In this document: in pieces, positions 56,706-56,723 of the stretch | How positions within the stretch are numbered: position 1 is the stretch's first letter | Layout: each line of letters begins with the position of its first letter | Assembly (NCBI GenBank): GCA_007693395.1 | Contig: REDS01000104.1 | Coordinates: 1 to 56,723 of the forward strand | Length of the DNA: 56,723 nucleotides | Source: Balneolaceae bacterium | GTDB lineage: Bacteria > Bacteroidota > Rhodothermia > Balneolales > Balneolaceae | Reading direction: 5' to 3' | Notes under the pieces: generated by a model | Told to the model about the DNA's origin: nothing | Seen by the model: only the letters and a program-made list of their open reading frames with translations | Databases searched by the model: none | Made by a program: the position numbers and the translations under genes

Positions 56706-56723
56706 ATGAAAGTTACCTACAAA
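56706..56723 (+). CDS. Possible start of a gene cut by the window edge
   Basis: ATG at 56706 opens MKVTYK and stays open to the end, after an A-rich stretch. Six codons are too few to identify anything. Confidence 0.25.

Overview
This window is one gene-dense bacterial chromosome segment, largely housekeeping, from a Gram-negative member of the Bacteroidota/FCB group. Supporting this are a TonB-dependent receptor, a giant DUF2723 (GT117-type) membrane protein, a long RodZ-like protein, a periplasmic lipoprotein MsrB, A-rich sequence before starts rather than strong Shine-Dalgarno sites, and promoter candidates of the TTG-N20-TAnnTTTG type. From recall of gene neighbourhoods and protein style I would guess Balneolaeota (Balneolaceae-like); that is inference and was not searched. 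I see no tRNA, rRNA, CRISPR array, complete insertion sequence or prophage.

Layout. 1-169 is an odd non-coding edge. 170-3877 (minus) is a purF-engB-serA operon. 4166-9397 holds a MauE/DoxX-like protein, an MscS channel, a VOC ring-cleaving dioxygenase, a GNAT-like protein, a small envelope protein and a lipase. 9402-14344 (minus) carries surE, panB-fabZ (overlapping) and the tight comF / membrane protein / histidine phosphatase / menG operon. 14467-21172 (plus) carries rodZ-like, ligA, a PgpH-type c-di-AMP phosphodiesterase and xerD. 21216-27043 (plus) is an arsenic-resistance island: arsR, thioredoxin-type arsC, extended arsD, arsA, a two-domain universal stress protein, and arsB split into two frames at its central loop. 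Two matching inverted repeats (ATCGT-N6-ACGAT cores) sit on promoter candidates before arsR and arsD and are likely ArsR operators. An aquaglyceroporin follows after a serine hydrolase.

29151-31388 (minus) has a GIY-YIG nuclease and an overlapping HD / TM2 / DUF2752 set. 31440-37584 has a TonB receptor, a cold-shock protein with a structured leader, MsrB, DoxX-like and PH-domain membrane proteins and an NSS transporter. 37980-44569 has the DUF2723 protein, an unknown protein, ybeY, a strongly diverged topoisomerase IA relative, and a DUF445 protein. 44608-52740 has cyclophilin, a class A PBP, CIA30, SRAP, a polyprenol-phosphate mannosyltransferase-like enzyme, a Memo/AMMECR-type protein with an extra N-terminal domain, and endonuclease III with unusual cluster cysteines. 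52834-56723 has a small upstream ORF coupled to an MFS transporter, a DUF368 (PopT-type) protein, a tandem Usp and a strong terminator.

Working together: the ars genes form one detoxification route (arsenate reduction by ArsC, arsenite handover by ArsD to ArsA, export through ArsB, repression by ArsR). RodZ, PBP1, DUF368, the mannosyltransferase and xerD belong to cell-envelope and division functions. ligA, nth, SRAP and the GIY-YIG protein belong to DNA repair. The strongest candidates for new biology are the degenerate topoisomerase-like protein behind ybeY, the split arsB, the Usp inside the ars operon, and the 38-residue ORF coupled to the MFS gene.
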